64,000 bases of DNA from Sandaracinus amylolyticus (lineage in GTDB: Bacteria > Myxococcota_A > Polyangia > Polyangiales > Sandaracinaceae). Location: positions 434,001 through 498,000 of the forward strand of contig NZ_CP070225.1 of the NCBI RefSeq assembly GCF_021631985.1, given 5' to 3'. The position numbers and the translations under genes were made by a program. Under the pieces are notes generated by a model. That model searched no databases, was not told the DNA's origin, and was given only the letters and a program-made list of their open reading frames with translations. Positions within the stretch are counted from its first letter, which is position 1. The number at the start of each line of letters is the position of its first letter. Of this stretch, positions 9,623-17,681 are shown one piece after another.

Positions 9623-10792
9623 TCAACCGTCGGCGGGCGCGCGCGGCACGCGGATCTCGAAGCGCGCGCCGTTGCCGTCGGCCGCGGTCGACACCTGGAT
9701 CGTCCCGCTCTGGTTCTCGATCAGCGCCTTCGCGGTCGCGAGGCCGAGGCCCAGGCCGAGCGGCTTGCTCGTGACCAGCGGCTCGAAGAGGTACGTCAGC
9801 GATCCGCGCGTGAGGCCCGGCCCGGTGTCCTCGACCGCGATCAGCACGTCTTCGTTCTCCGCGGCGGCCTCGATCGTCAGCTTCCCGCCGTCGGGCATCG
9901 CCTCGACCGCGTTGCGGATCACGTTGCCGAGCGCGTCGCGCATCTGCCGCTCGTCGATCCACGCGGACAGGCTCGCGTCGATGTGCTGCTCCACCTTGAG
10001 CCCGTCCTGCGGGCGCGCGAGCGCGAGCGCCGACTCGATCAGCGGACCGACCGCGACCGGCGCGAGCGAAGGCGGACGGATGCGCGCGTAGTCGAGCAGG
10101 TCCGTGATGATCCGGTTCGCCTCCCAGACCTCCTCGCGGATCACCGCGAGCGCCGCCTGCACGTCGCCGTCCGCCGCATCGCCGAGGCGTCGCTTGAGCA
10201 CGCTCGCCGCGTTCGTGATCGCCGCGAGCGGGTTGCGGATCTGGTGCGCGAGCCCGCCCGCGAGCTGACCGAGCACCGCGAGCCGCTCCTTGCGCAGGAG
10301 CGCCTGCTGCGCGCCGCGCAGCGCCTCGGTGCGCTCCTCCACGCGCCGCTCGAGCTCCTCGTTCGCGACGCGCAGTGCCTCTTCCGCGCTCTTCGCGCGT
10401 GTGAGGTCGTGCACGATGCCGAGCACGTACGCGACCTCGTCCGCCTCGTTGCGCAGCGGGACCTTGGTGGTCGCGAGGTAGTGCGCCACACCCGCGCCGT
10501 CGACGTAGCGCTCGTCCTCGACCCGCACCGGCTGGCCCTCTTCGAGCACGATCGCGTCGGTGCGCGCGTAGCGCTCGGCGAGCTCGCCATCGAGGATCTG
10601 CGCGTCGAGCGCGCCGAGGACCTCCTCGACCGGCTTGCCCGCGAGCGCCACGAACGCGTCGTTCACGAGCACGTACCGGCGGTCGCGATCCTTCACGAAG
10701 ATCGCATCGGGCACGCCGCCCAGCACCGCCTGCAAGAGGCGCGCGGTCGGCGCGAAGCTCGCAGCGAAGCGCAGGCGCGAGGCAGAGGTCAC
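9623..10792 (-). CDS. PAS-domain sensor histidine kinase
   Basis: A 389-residue soluble kinase. A PAS fold spans about residues 18-130 (AIFVKDRDRRYVLVND), then a coiled coil (about 135-170), then the HisKA helix with His183 in GLAHQIRNPL. The catalytic domain has an N box (NVIRNAVEAMPDGG), a G1 box (VEDTGPGL) and a G2 box (GLGLGLATAKALIE). Without membrane helices it should sense a cytoplasmic signal through PAS. No response regulator is adjacent, so the partner is encoded elsewhere. The start is a GTG at 10792; the 107-base gap to the divergent AEC transporter gene must hold both promoters. Confidence 0.9.
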   Translation of the reverse strand: MTSASRLRFAASFAPTARLLQAVLGGVPDAIFVKDRDRRYVLVNDAFVALAGKPVEEVLGALDAQILDGELAERYARTDAIVLEEGQPVRVEDERYVDGAGVAHYLATTKVPLRNEADEVAYVLGIVHDLTRAKSAEEALRVANEELERRVEERTEALRGAQQALLRKERLAVLGQLAGGLAHQIRNPLAAITNAASVLKRRLGDAADGDVQAALAVIREEVWEANRIITDLLDYARIRPPSLAPVAVGPLIESALALARPQDGLKVEQHIDASLSAWIDERQMRDALGNVIRNAVEAMPDGGKLTIEAAAENEDVLIAVEDTGPGLTRGSLTYLFEPLVTSKPLGLGLGLATAKALIENQSGTIQVSTAADGNGARFEIRVPRAPADG

Positions 10793-10899
10793 GCTCGGGC
10801 ATCCTTCCGTGTCCGCGCGCGGTTCGCAAGCATGTACGCGCGCTGCGCGAACGTGCTCTCGCTGGCGTCGCCCGGTACGACGACGTAGACACCGCGCCG

Positions 10900-11859
10900 G
10901 TGTCGCTCGCCGTCTCGCTCGCGTCGCTCCTGCTGCCCGTCGCGCTCGGCGCGATCGCAGGGCGGGCGCGCATCTTCGACGATCCGGCGCGTGCGATCGA
11001 CGCGCTCAATCGCTTCGCCCTCCACCTCGCGTTCCCGGCGCTGGTGGCCGTGTCGCTCTCCGATCCGCGCACCTCGATCGCGCATCGCCCCGCGTTCCTC
11101 GCGATCGTACCGCTCTCGCTGATCGTCTCGCTCGCGATCGTACGCGCCGTCGGCCGCGCGCTCGGCGATCGCGCGAGCACCGAGACCGGCACCGTCGCGC
11201 TCGTCGTGGCGTTCGGGAACACCGCGTACCTCGGCCTGCCCTACGTCGACGCGGTGCTGGGCCGCGAGGTGCTGGGCACCGCGGCGGTCGCGGTGGCGAT
11301 CCACGTCGCGTGCGCGATGACGTTCGGTCCGCTGCTCCTCGCGCGCTGGAGCGGCGGCGGCGAAGGGCAGGGGCGTGCCGCGATGAAGCGCGTCGCGAAG
11401 CAGCCGCTGCTCTGGTCGCCGATCGTCGGGCTCGCGCTCCGCGCGCTCCCCGACTCGGTGCTCGAGCCGCTGCGCGCCACGTTCGATCCGATCGGCGACA
11501 CCGCGGCCCCGGTCTCGATGGTGCTGCTCGGCGTCTATCTCTTCACGAACCGCGCGAGCCTGCGCGCCGACGCGAGCGTCGCCGCGCACGTCGGCGCGCG
11601 CATCGTGCTGGTCCCGCTCGTCACGGTCGCGATGGCGATCCCCGCGCTCTCGCTCGGCTGGATCGACGCCGAGGAGGCACGGGTGCTCCTCCTGCTCGCG
11701 GCGATGCCCGCCGCGATCACCACGTTCTCGATGGCCTTCGAGCAGGGCATCGGCAGTGATCGGGTCGCCGCCGCGATCGTCGTCTCGACCCTCGCCTCGG
11801 TGCTCACCCTCCCGCTCGTCACCGCGCTCGCCCTGGCCCTCGGCGCCCGATCGTTCTAA
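10900..11859 (+). CDS. AEC family transporter (auxin efflux carrier-like permease)
   Basis: A 319-residue permease with about ten hydrophobic segments in a two-half arrangement, as in the AEC/PIN-like family (PF03547). Typical features are the N-terminal LLLPVALGAIAGR, the early Asn/Phe segment RFALHLAFPALV, the central GNTAYLGLP and the late helix ending TTFSMAFEQG. Bacterial members export or import small organic acids; the substrate cannot be told. The start is GTG; a TAGACA hexamer ends 8 bases before it, a weak match to the -10 pattern seen elsewhere in the window. It is divergent from the histidine kinase gene. Confidence 0.85.
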   Translation: MSLAVSLASLLLPVALGAIAGRARIFDDPARAIDALNRFALHLAFPALVAVSLSDPRTSIAHRPAFLAIVPLSLIVSLAIVRAVGRALGDRASTETGTVALVVAFGNTAYLGLPYVDAVLGREVLGTAAVAVAIHVACAMTFGPLLLARWSGGGEGQGRAAMKRVAKQPLLWSPIVGLALRALPDSVLEPLRATFDPIGDTAAPVSMVLLGVYLFTNRASLRADASVAAHVGARIVLVPLVTVAMAIPALSLGWIDAEEARVLLLLAAMPAAITTFSMAFEQGIGSDRVAAAIVVSTLASVLTLPLVTALALALGARSF

Positions 11860-11900
11860 CCGGGGACGCGCCGGCTCCGGCGTGGCACCATGTCGCTCCG

Positions 11901-13106
11901 ATGAGCGAGGCCCGCGGTTCGGTCGTGGTCGTCGGTCGTGCCGCCGACTGCGACGTTCGCCTCGACGAGCCCACCGTCTCGTCGCGCCATGCGCGCTTGC
12001 ACTGGGACGGCGCGCACGTGCTGGTGGAGGACCTCGAGAGCCAGAACGGCACGTGGGTCGCGGGACAGCGCATCTCGCGCGCGAAGGTGCGCCCCGGCGA
12101 CGAGGTCGTGCTCGGCGGCGCCGCGCTCCCGTGGTCGCACCCCGCGCTCGCCACGCTCCTGCGGCGCGGCCGCACCGACACCATCACGGCGACGCTCACC
12201 GGTCGCCTCTACGAGTGCGGTCGCTGCGGCACCCGCGGCTTCCTCCCACGCACGATCCGCCGCGCCGAGATCCAGTGCAGCGCGTGCGGCGCGACCCTCG
12301 AGCTCGGTCAGGCGAAGAAGCAGACGAGCCTCGGCCTGCGCGTGCTCAACGCGTCGCTCGTCACCGCGATCGTCGGCATCGTGATCGGCGTCGTGCTCTT
12401 CGGTCGCGAGCGCATCGCGGGCGCGGTGCGTCAGGTCGGCAAGGACAGCGGCGTCGCGGACATGGTCGCGCCCGAGGACGACGAGACCTACGAGGCCCCG
12501 GTCGGCAGCCCGCAGGAAGCGGCGGTGCGCGCGGGCCCGCGCGACAACATCATCGCCGCGATCGATCCCACCGACGCGACCACCCGCAACTTCGCGGCGC
12601 GCGTCGCCGCGCGCTCGCAGGGCCCATTCAACGTCGGTCAGGTCGCCGCGATCTGGTCCGACGTGCGTGCGCGCTGGAGCTACGTGAACGATCCTCGCGG
12701 CAGCGAGTACTTCGCACGCGCGAGCGAGACGATCACGAACGAGATGGTCGGCGACTGCGACGACTTCGCGATCCTGCTGACCTCGACCGTCGAGGCGATC
12801 GGCGGTGATGCGCGCGTCGTGATGAGCGACGGAGATCGCGGCGGTCACGCCTACGCCGAGGTCTGCATCCCCGGCGAGCCCGAGCAGGTCGTGCGCGATC
12901 TGCAGGCGCACTATCGCCGCGAGCGCTCGCGCACCCGAGTGCGTCGCGTGCACTACCGCAGCGACGCGACGTGCGCGGTGTGGCTCAATCTCGACTGGAG
13001 CGCCGAGGTCCCGGGCGGCCCCTACGGGCGCGAGGTGTGGGCCGTCGCGATCCATCCCGACGGCAAGACCGAGACGCTCGCGCCCGCGGCGGGCGAGACC
13101 GAGTGA
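11901..13106 (+). CDS. FHA domain - zinc ribbon - membrane helix - transglutaminase-like protein
   Basis: A 401-residue fusion. Residues 5-80 form an FHA domain (VVVGRAADCDVRLDE, SSRHARL, SQNGTWV), which binds phosphothreonine peptides. CGRCG and CSACG (Cys106, 109, 126, 129) form a zinc ribbon. One helix (about 148-167, ASLVTAIVGIVIGVVLF) would place the rest outside the membrane. The C-terminal half carries a transglutaminase-like triad: Cys286 in GDCDDFA, His316 in GGHAY and Asp365 in NLDWS. The FHA part should lie in the cytoplasm and the papain-like part in the periplasm, so a kinase signal could be linked to a periplasmic reaction; this is inference. The next gene starts 13 bases later, so they may form an operon. 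Confidence 0.85.
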   Translation: MSEARGSVVVVGRAADCDVRLDEPTVSSRHARLHWDGAHVLVEDLESQNGTWVAGQRISRAKVRPGDEVVLGGAALPWSHPALATLLRRGRTDTITATLTGRLYECGRCGTRGFLPRTIRRAEIQCSACGATLELGQAKKQTSLGLRVLNASLVTAIVGIVIGVVLFGRERIAGAVRQVGKDSGVADMVAPEDDETYEAPVGSPQEAAVRAGPRDNIIAAIDPTDATTRNFAARVAARSQGPFNVGQVAAIWSDVRARWSYVNDPRGSEYFARASETITNEMVGDCDDFAILLTSTVEAIGGDARVVMSDGDRGGHAYAEVCIPGEPEQVVRDLQAHYRRERSRTRVRRVHYRSDATCAVWLNLDWSAEVPGGPYGREVWAVAIHPDGKTETLAPAAGETE

Positions 13107-13119
13107 GCGAGGGAGAGCC

Positions 13120-13569
13120 ATGCACCGAGAAGCGGCCGACGAGCGCTCGATCCTGGTCATCGCGGGCAACGCGGAGATCGCCGGCTACGAGCGAGCGACC
13201 GGCAAGCTCGTGTGGAAGCACGAGCTCACCACGAAGATCCTCGGCATGACCGCGAAGCTCGGCGGCGCCGTCGAGCTCGAGATCCGCGCCGGTCGCGTGT
13301 ACGTCACGAGCCGAGAGGCGATCCTCTGCCTCGACTACCGCACCGGCGCGAAGATCGGCGAGGTGAAGCTCGCGTCCTCGTCGCTGCGCCCGACGTTCGT
13401 GATCGACGGCGACCACCTCTACGTGGCGTCGAGCACGACCATCGAGTGCTTCACGATGACGGGCGAGCGCGTGTGGAGCGCGAAGCGCGAAGGCGTGTTC
13501 GGCAGCGACGGCTTCGCGCTCGGGTTTCCCGGCAACATCCGCCAGGGCGACGAGCGCGGCGCCCACTGA
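13120..13569 (+). CDS. Short PQQ-like beta-propeller repeat protein, 149 aa
   Basis: Three blade-like repeats of the PQQ/WD type are seen: ILVIAGNAEIAGYERATGKL, then RVYVTSREAILCLDYRTGAK, then HLYVASSTTIECFTMTGER, each with the strand-turn form I/V-x-C/G-x-D/E-xxTG. A full propeller needs six to eight blades, so this protein either forms an oligomer or a partial structure. There is no signal peptide. It begins 13 bases after the FHA/transglutaminase gene, behind a GAGGGAGAGCC sequence that serves as a ribosome-binding site. A strong inverted repeat begins directly after its stop codon. Confidence 0.7.
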   Translation: MHREAADERSILVIAGNAEIAGYERATGKLVWKHELTTKILGMTAKLGGAVELEIRAGRVYVTSREAILCLDYRTGAKIGEVKLASSSLRPTFVIDGDHLYVASSTTIECFTMTGERVWSAKREGVFGSDGFALGFPGNIRQGDERGAH

Positions 13570-13611
13570 CGTGTACACGGGATGTACGGACGCGTACATC
13601 CCATGTACACG
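13570..13611. terminator. Long inverted repeat GTGTACA...TGTACAC after the propeller gene
   Basis: An 18-base stem with one mismatch (17 pairs) and a 6-base loop lies directly after the TGA at 13569. The outer arm CGTGTACA and inner arm GGGATGTAC are perfect. It has no T run, so it could be a terminator hairpin or a binding site for a dimeric regulator of the gene at 13679. Confidence 0.5.
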
Positions 13612-13678
13612 CGCGCGCATCGCCGACGTCGACTCTTCGAGGTTTCGCGTGGCACGTGGCTCGCTCTGCGGCCTCGCC

Positions 13679-14419
13679 ATGCGTGCCTTCTGGCGATGGA
13701 CGTTCGTGCTCGTGATCCTCGGCGGCATCGCGCTCGCCGCGGCGCTCGGGTGGATCCCGGCGGCGCTCGCGCTCGACGCGGCGATGGGCGCGGTCGCGCT
13801 GGTCGGGCTCTTCGCGCTGGTGCGCCTGCCCTGGGATCTCTACTTCCAGGCGCGCGCGCTCGTGGTCGAACAACGCGAGAGCGTCGCGCGAGGGATCGCG
13901 GTGAGCGACGCCGATCGCGCATCGGCCGCAGCGGTCGCGTCACGCCTGCTCGTGCTGTGCGTCTCGCTGCACGGGATCGCGGCGGCGGTGCTCGCGGTGG
14001 CGAGCGCGGTCACCGGAGGTCGCGTCGGCTACGCGTTCGCGGCGTTCTACCTGCTCGCGATCGTCCTGCGCCCGATCGAGGCCGGGTACCGCCACGTCGC
14101 GGAGCGACTTGCCGGCATGCGCGAGCGAGCGCGTTATCCGCGCGAGGACGTGATGCGCTGGGTCGACGTGGTGCGTGCGCTCGAGCTGGCGCGCGACGAG
14201 CACGTGCGGCGATTCGAGGCGATCGACGCGCGCTTCGACGCGACGAGCGTCGCGATCCGCGAGTCCGACGAGCGCGCGCGAGGGCAGGAGAGGGCGCTCG
14301 ACGCGAAGCTCGATCGTGTGCTCGCCGAGCTCGAGCGCACGATCGCGCGGGTGAGCGAGGACCGCGAGCTGGTCGCCGGCCTACGCGCCCTCGCGCGGCT
14401 CCTGCGCACCGCGGGCTGA
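13679..14419 (+). CDS. Hypothetical membrane protein with a C-terminal coiled coil, 246 aa
   Basis: Two pairs of hydrophobic helices are seen: TFVLVILGGIALAAALGWI with ALDAAMGAVALVGLFALV, and later LLVLCVSLHGIAAAVLAVAS with YAFAAFYLLAIVLR. The last 80 residues are charged and have a heptad pattern (ERALDAKLDRVLAELERTIA), so a cytoplasmic coiled coil is likely. No family was recognised. The ATG at 13679 was selected; the frame is open to 13571, but that extension reads through the inverted repeat and is unlikely to be coding. Its end is only 2 bases from the end of the convergent gene at 14422. Confidence 0.65.
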   Translation: MRAFWRWTFVLVILGGIALAAALGWIPAALALDAAMGAVALVGLFALVRLPWDLYFQARALVVEQRESVARGIAVSDADRASAAAVASRLLVLCVSLHGIAAAVLAVASAVTGGRVGYAFAAFYLLAIVLRPIEAGYRHVAERLAGMRERARYPREDVMRWVDVVRALELARDEHVRRFEAIDARFDATSVAIRESDERARGQERALDAKLDRVLAELERTIARVSEDRELVAGLRALARLLRTAG

Positions 14420-14421
14420 CG

Positions 14422-14994
14422 TCAGCGCAGCGCGCCGCGCAGCGCGCGATAGAACTCGCGGCGCTGCGTCTCTTCCATGCGCCCCGCGTGGCGGTACACG
14501 ATGCGCCCCTCGCGATCGACGATCGCGGTGTTCGCCGCGTTGGTGCGGAACGAGAACGGCGCGCGCCGCATCACGCCCTCCCAGTCGAGCAGGATGTCGA
14601 TGCCCCAGCGATCGACGAGCGGCTGGATCATCGAGCGCACCAGCGTCTGCGGCACCGCGCCGACGTCACCGAGGTTCGCCACGCCGTACGGCACCACGCG
14701 CTCGCCGAGGTGGTTGTCGCTCACGAAGCGGAGCAGCTCGCCCTTGAACGCGTCGTTGAGCTCGACGTGCGGGCGGTCCTCGTAGAAGAGCACGACGACG
14801 CGCCGGCCGCGCTCGGCGCTGAGCGAGCGCCGTCCGCCGCGCATCGAGTCGAGCGTCGCGTCGACGACGGGCCCCGGCGTGGCGGCCGTCGAAGCAGGGG
14901 TGTCCTGAGCACGAGAAGCAAGCGGCGGAAGGCTCGCGGCGGCGATCACCATCACACCGGACAGAAGACCGGAGACGAGAGAGCGCGTGAGCAT
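14422..14994 (-). CDS. Exported thioredoxin-fold-like protein without CxxC
   Basis: About 190 residues. The N-terminus MLTRSLVSGLLSGVMVIAAA with a following SRAQD site is a Sec signal peptide, so the protein should be periplasmic. After a Pro/Thr linker comes a thioredoxin-like order of strands: RRVVVLFYEDRPH, then RVVPYGVANLGD, then NTAIVDREGRIVYRHAG. No Cys pair is present where thioredoxins have CxxC, so it is not a normal thiol oxidoreductase; resemblance to YtfJ/AhpC-TSA-like folds is weak. The ATG at 14994 is preferred over one at 15105 because the signal peptide begins there. Confidence 0.65.
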   Translation of the reverse strand: MLTRSLVSGLLSGVMVIAAASLPPLASRAQDTPASTAATPGPVVDATLDSMRGGRRSLSAERGRRVVVLFYEDRPHVELNDAFKGELLRFVSDNHLGERVVPYGVANLGDVGAVPQTLVRSMIQPLVDRWGIDILLDWEGVMRRAPFSFRTNAANTAIVDREGRIVYRHAGRMEETQRREFYRALRGALR

Positions 14995-15126
14995 ATGAAA
15001 GGATCGTAGCAGGCGTGAGCTCACGGACGCTCGCGCACCGGACGTGCGCATGTGCGCGGGTGTGCACTCGATCGCGAGCGACCCCGGCTGGTGTCGCGCG
15101 AGCAACGACTGCGAGCTCGCCGCTGC

Positions 15127-15132
15127 TACGAT
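15127..15132 (+). promoter_or_regulatory. -10-like hexamer TACGAT, 7 bases before a GTG start
   Basis: TACGAT ends 7 bases before the GTG at 15140, as at 7333-7338. The position predicts a transcript starting at or next to the initiation codon. Confidence 0.5.
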
Positions 15133-15139
15133 CGAGGTC

Positions 15140-15751
15140 GTGCTGAACGAAGAGGCGATCGTGCCGCTGCTGCCGTCGCGCGACGCGATTCCCCTCGCGA
15201 CGCACGTGCGTGGCGCGCTGATCGCACCCTCGCTCCAGCTCGTGCGCTCGTTCTATCTCGAGCCCGAGTACTTCGCGGCGCTGCCTCCCGAGCTGCACGA
15301 CCGTTTGCGCGCGCTCACCGCGTCGTCGTGGCTCACGATGGACGTCGCCACCGCGCACTACGCCGCGATCGACACGCTCGGGCTCGCGCCCAACGCGATC
15401 CTCGAGATGGGCCGCCAGTCCGCGACGCGCGTCCACGGCTCGTACGTCCGCACGATCATCGAGCAGCTCCGCGTGACCGGCGATGCCGAGCCGGTCTCGC
15501 TGCTCTCGCGGCTGCCCTCGATCCTCGATCGCATCGTGCTCGGCGGCACCGCGGCGGTGTTCCGCGTCGGTGCGCGCGAGGTGCGCGTCGAGCTGCTCGG
15601 CATGCCGTTCCTCGCCTACGACTACCTGCGTCACGGATGGGCGGGCGCGTTCCAGGCGAGCCTCGAGCTCGTCACGCGCAAGGTCCACGTCGCCGAGATC
15701 ACCGCGCTGCGCACCGACACCAGCGTCGCCTACCAGATCGCCTGGATCTGA
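15140..15751 (+). CDS. Hypothetical protein, 203 aa (weakly DUF2378-like)
   Basis: A soluble protein without signal peptide or membrane helix. Its mixed alpha/beta pattern, with an early IAPSLQLVRSFYLEP segment, a middle LGLAPNAILEMGRQS helix and a late FRVGAREVRVELLG and GWAGAFQASLELV, loosely resembles the DUF2378/TIGR02265 family of myxobacteria; this is a weak impression. The GTG start at 15140 is chosen because of the TACGAT hexamer 7 bases upstream. The frame remains open to 15044, but that extension overlaps the promoter. It is divergent from the gene starting at 14994. Confidence 0.6.
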   Translation: MLNEEAIVPLLPSRDAIPLATHVRGALIAPSLQLVRSFYLEPEYFAALPPELHDRLRALTASSWLTMDVATAHYAAIDTLGLAPNAILEMGRQSATRVHGSYVRTIIEQLRVTGDAEPVSLLSRLPSILDRIVLGGTAAVFRVGAREVRVELLGMPFLAYDYLRHGWAGAFQASLELVTRKVHVAEITALRTDTSVAYQIAWI

Positions 15752-15763
15752 CCGAGTGTCCAA

Positions 15764-15848
15764 AATCGGCTCGCCGGCGCAGGGCCCTCCCGTCCCGCGT
15801 GCGCCGCACGCTCCCGTGCGGGCCCTCCGCCAGCGAGCACTCCAGCTG
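15764..15848. repeat. Dispersed intergenic palindromic repeat, copy B
   Basis: Begins AATCGGCTCGCCGGCG, contains inverted arms (AGGGCCCTCCCGT and GTGCGGGCCCT) and ends GCGAGCACTCCAGCTG, identical in its last 15 bases to copy A. A GAGTGTCC flank at 15754 is shared, inverted, with the partial copy near 61544. It fills most of the space between two genes of the same strand. Confidence 0.65.
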
Positions 15849-15875
15849 ACTGAGCGCGCGTGGTAGCTCTCGGCG

Positions 15876-16457
15876 ATGCAGCAGGTCGTCGACTTCATCC
15901 TCGAGATCGACAAGCTCAAGCGCGTCACCCGCAAGATCCGCCCGCTCGGGCTCGATCGTTACGAGAACCCCGCCGAGCACAGCTGGCAGATCGCGATGCT
16001 CGCGTCGTCGCTCGCGCCCCATGCGCCGCCCTCGATCGATCTCTCGCGCGTGATCGCGATGCTGCTGGTGCACGACATCGGCGAGATCGATGCGGGTGAC
16101 ACGTTCTTCTTCGCCGAGGACAGCGGCGCGAAGTCGAAGGAGCGCGCGTGCGTGGAGCGCATCTTCGCGCTGCTCCCCGAGCCGCAGCGCTCGGCGTTCC
16201 TCGCGCTGTGGATCGAGCTCGACGAGAACGAGACCGCCGAGGCGCGCTTCGCGCACGCGGTCGATCGTGCGATGCCGGTGCTGCTCAACCTCGCGAACCA
16301 CGGGCAGAGCTGGCGCGAGAACGGCGTGAGCCACGCGCAGGTGGTGGGTCGTGTCGGGCCGCCGATCCGAGCGGGCTGCCCCGCGCTCTGGGCGCACATC
16401 GAGGCGCGCCTCGACGAAGCGCTCCGCGACGGCTGGTTCGGCACGCGAGAGCGCTGA
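15876..16457 (+). CDS. HD-domain hydrolase (YfbR-like)
   Basis: A 193-residue cytoplasmic HD-superfamily protein. The metal ligands are His35 (NPAEHSWQ), His66-Asp67 (LVHDIGE) and Asp130 (HAVDRAMP), in the normal H...HD...D order. The closest known group is the YfbR/YGK1-like set of 5'-deoxynucleotidases (PF13023), which remove phosphate from deoxynucleoside monophosphates; that assignment rests on the PAEHSWQ/VHDIGEIDAGD pattern. Copies of the dispersed repeat lie on both sides, at 15764 and 16460. A TAGCTC hexamer 6 bases before the ATG is a weak match to the window's -10 pattern. Confidence 0.82.
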   Translation: MQQVVDFILEIDKLKRVTRKIRPLGLDRYENPAEHSWQIAMLASSLAPHAPPSIDLSRVIAMLLVHDIGEIDAGDTFFFAEDSGAKSKERACVERIFALLPEPQRSAFLALWIELDENETAEARFAHAVDRAMPVLLNLANHGQSWRENGVSHAQVVGRVGPPIRAGCPALWAHIEARLDEALRDGWFGTRER

Positions 16458-16459
16458 TT

Positions 16460-16541
16460 CCTTGCGGGAGTGCTCGTCCCGCCGGTCCCGGACGGGAGCG
16501 CGCTTCGCGCGCGGACGGCAGGGACCGGCGGGCGAGCCGAT
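16460..16541. repeat. Dispersed intergenic palindromic repeat, copy C (inverted)
   Basis: Reads CCTTGCGGGAGTGCTCGTCC at the left and GGCGGGCGAGCCGAT at the right, i.e. copy D reversed. Inner arms GCCGGTCCCGGACGGGAGCG and CGGACGGCAGGGACCGGC pair imperfectly around GCGCTTCGCGCGC. It starts 2 bases after the HD gene's stop. Confidence 0.7.
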
Positions 16542-16601
16542 AGCTCGGTCTTCGACTCCGCAGTTGCGCGGTCCGAGCGAAAGCACCGAAGCTCGGATGT
16601 C

Positions 16602-17681
16602 GTGAAGTCGTTGCAGTACGTCCTTCCGTTCGTCACGTGTCTGATCGTCGCCTGCGACCCAACCGAGCCCGCTTCGGATCCCGACGACGCCGGTCGCATC
16701 GATCGCGACGCCGCGGCCCCACCACCCGACGGCGGCTCACCCGAGCCGCTGCGCGATCTCGATGGCACGCCGCGCCTGGCGCCCTGCGACGCCGACTCGC
16801 AGTGCGCGAGCGATCCCGCCTGGGAAGCGGGCCGCTGGCACTTCCACTTCTCATGTCCCGCGACGTCGATCTGGAAGGTCGACGTCACGAGCGACGACAC
16901 GTCGAGCCTGCGCATCGACGCATCGAGCGGCGCCACCTACGGCGAGTCGCCCTCGGGCAGCGCGCACACGCTGACGTTCACCAGCCACGAAGACGCGGGC
17001 CTCTGCACCGCGACGGTCGAGCTCCCTCGACAGGGCCGCTTCGACATCGCGATCGTGGAGCTCGAGCCCGCGCTCGACGACGTGGGCTGCGACGAGCTCT
17101 GCCTCTCCGACTCGATCGCCGGCGTCGAGCGCGGCTGCGACTGCGACCGCACCTGCCACGACGCGTGCTCGAGCCTCGGCACCGACTGCGGCCTGCCGTG
17201 CAACCGCGACGTGCCCGGCTATGCGTGCCCGTTCCTCGAGAGCGAGATCGCCGCGAGCGACGACTGCACGTACTACGAGGCCGACGACGGCGCGTTCGAG
17301 CACTTCGGTCGCTGCTACCGATGCGGTGATGGTCAGCAGTGCTGCTACAGCGACGGACGCGACAACGGCAGCGGCAGCTACGACCTCTGCCCGCCGCTCG
17401 ATCCCGGCGCGAACGATCCCGATCCGAACGGCTGCTCCGGGGTCTTCGATCACTGCGACTGCGACGTCGTTCCGCTCTGCGGGTGCATGGCGGAGTCGGG
17501 GAGCCTCGAGCTGTGCGCCGCGTGCATCGGCGAAGGCAACCTCGACCTCACGAGCTGCAACGCGCCGGGCGACGACGGCACGTTCTGCCAGCGCGCCCTC
17601 GACGCTTCGATCGCCGGCTTCAGCTGGTGTGCGATCGTCGGCGATCTCGATCGCTGCCTCGATCTGCCGCCCGGCTTCTGA
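16602..17681 (+). CDS. Cys-rich lipoprotein, 359 aa
   Basis: The N-terminus (VKSLQYVLPFVTCLIVACDP) is a lipoprotein signal with the lipobox IVAC, so the protein is anchored outside the inner membrane or in the outer membrane. A short Pro/Asp/Ala-rich linker follows, then a globular part (about residues 75-170) and a region dense in Cys pairs (GCDCDRTCHDACS, CYRCGDGQQCCY, CDCDVVPLCGC), which probably forms disulfides. No enzyme motif was found. The GTG at 16602 is chosen because the signal peptide begins there; upstream codons translate the repeat element. Its stop at 17681 touches the end of the convergent gene at 17682. Confidence 0.75.
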   Translation: MKSLQYVLPFVTCLIVACDPTEPASDPDDAGRIDRDAAAPPPDGGSPEPLRDLDGTPRLAPCDADSQCASDPAWEAGRWHFHFSCPATSIWKVDVTSDDTSSLRIDASSGATYGESPSGSAHTLTFTSHEDAGLCTATVELPRQGRFDIAIVELEPALDDVGCDELCLSDSIAGVERGCDCDRTCHDACSSLGTDCGLPCNRDVPGYACPFLESEIAASDDCTYYEADDGAFEHFGRCYRCGDGQQCCYSDGRDNGSGSYDLCPPLDPGANDPDPNGCSGVFDHCDCDVVPLCGCMAESGSLELCAACIGEGNLDLTSCNAPGDDGTFCQRALDASIAGFSWCAIVGDLDRCLDLPPGF

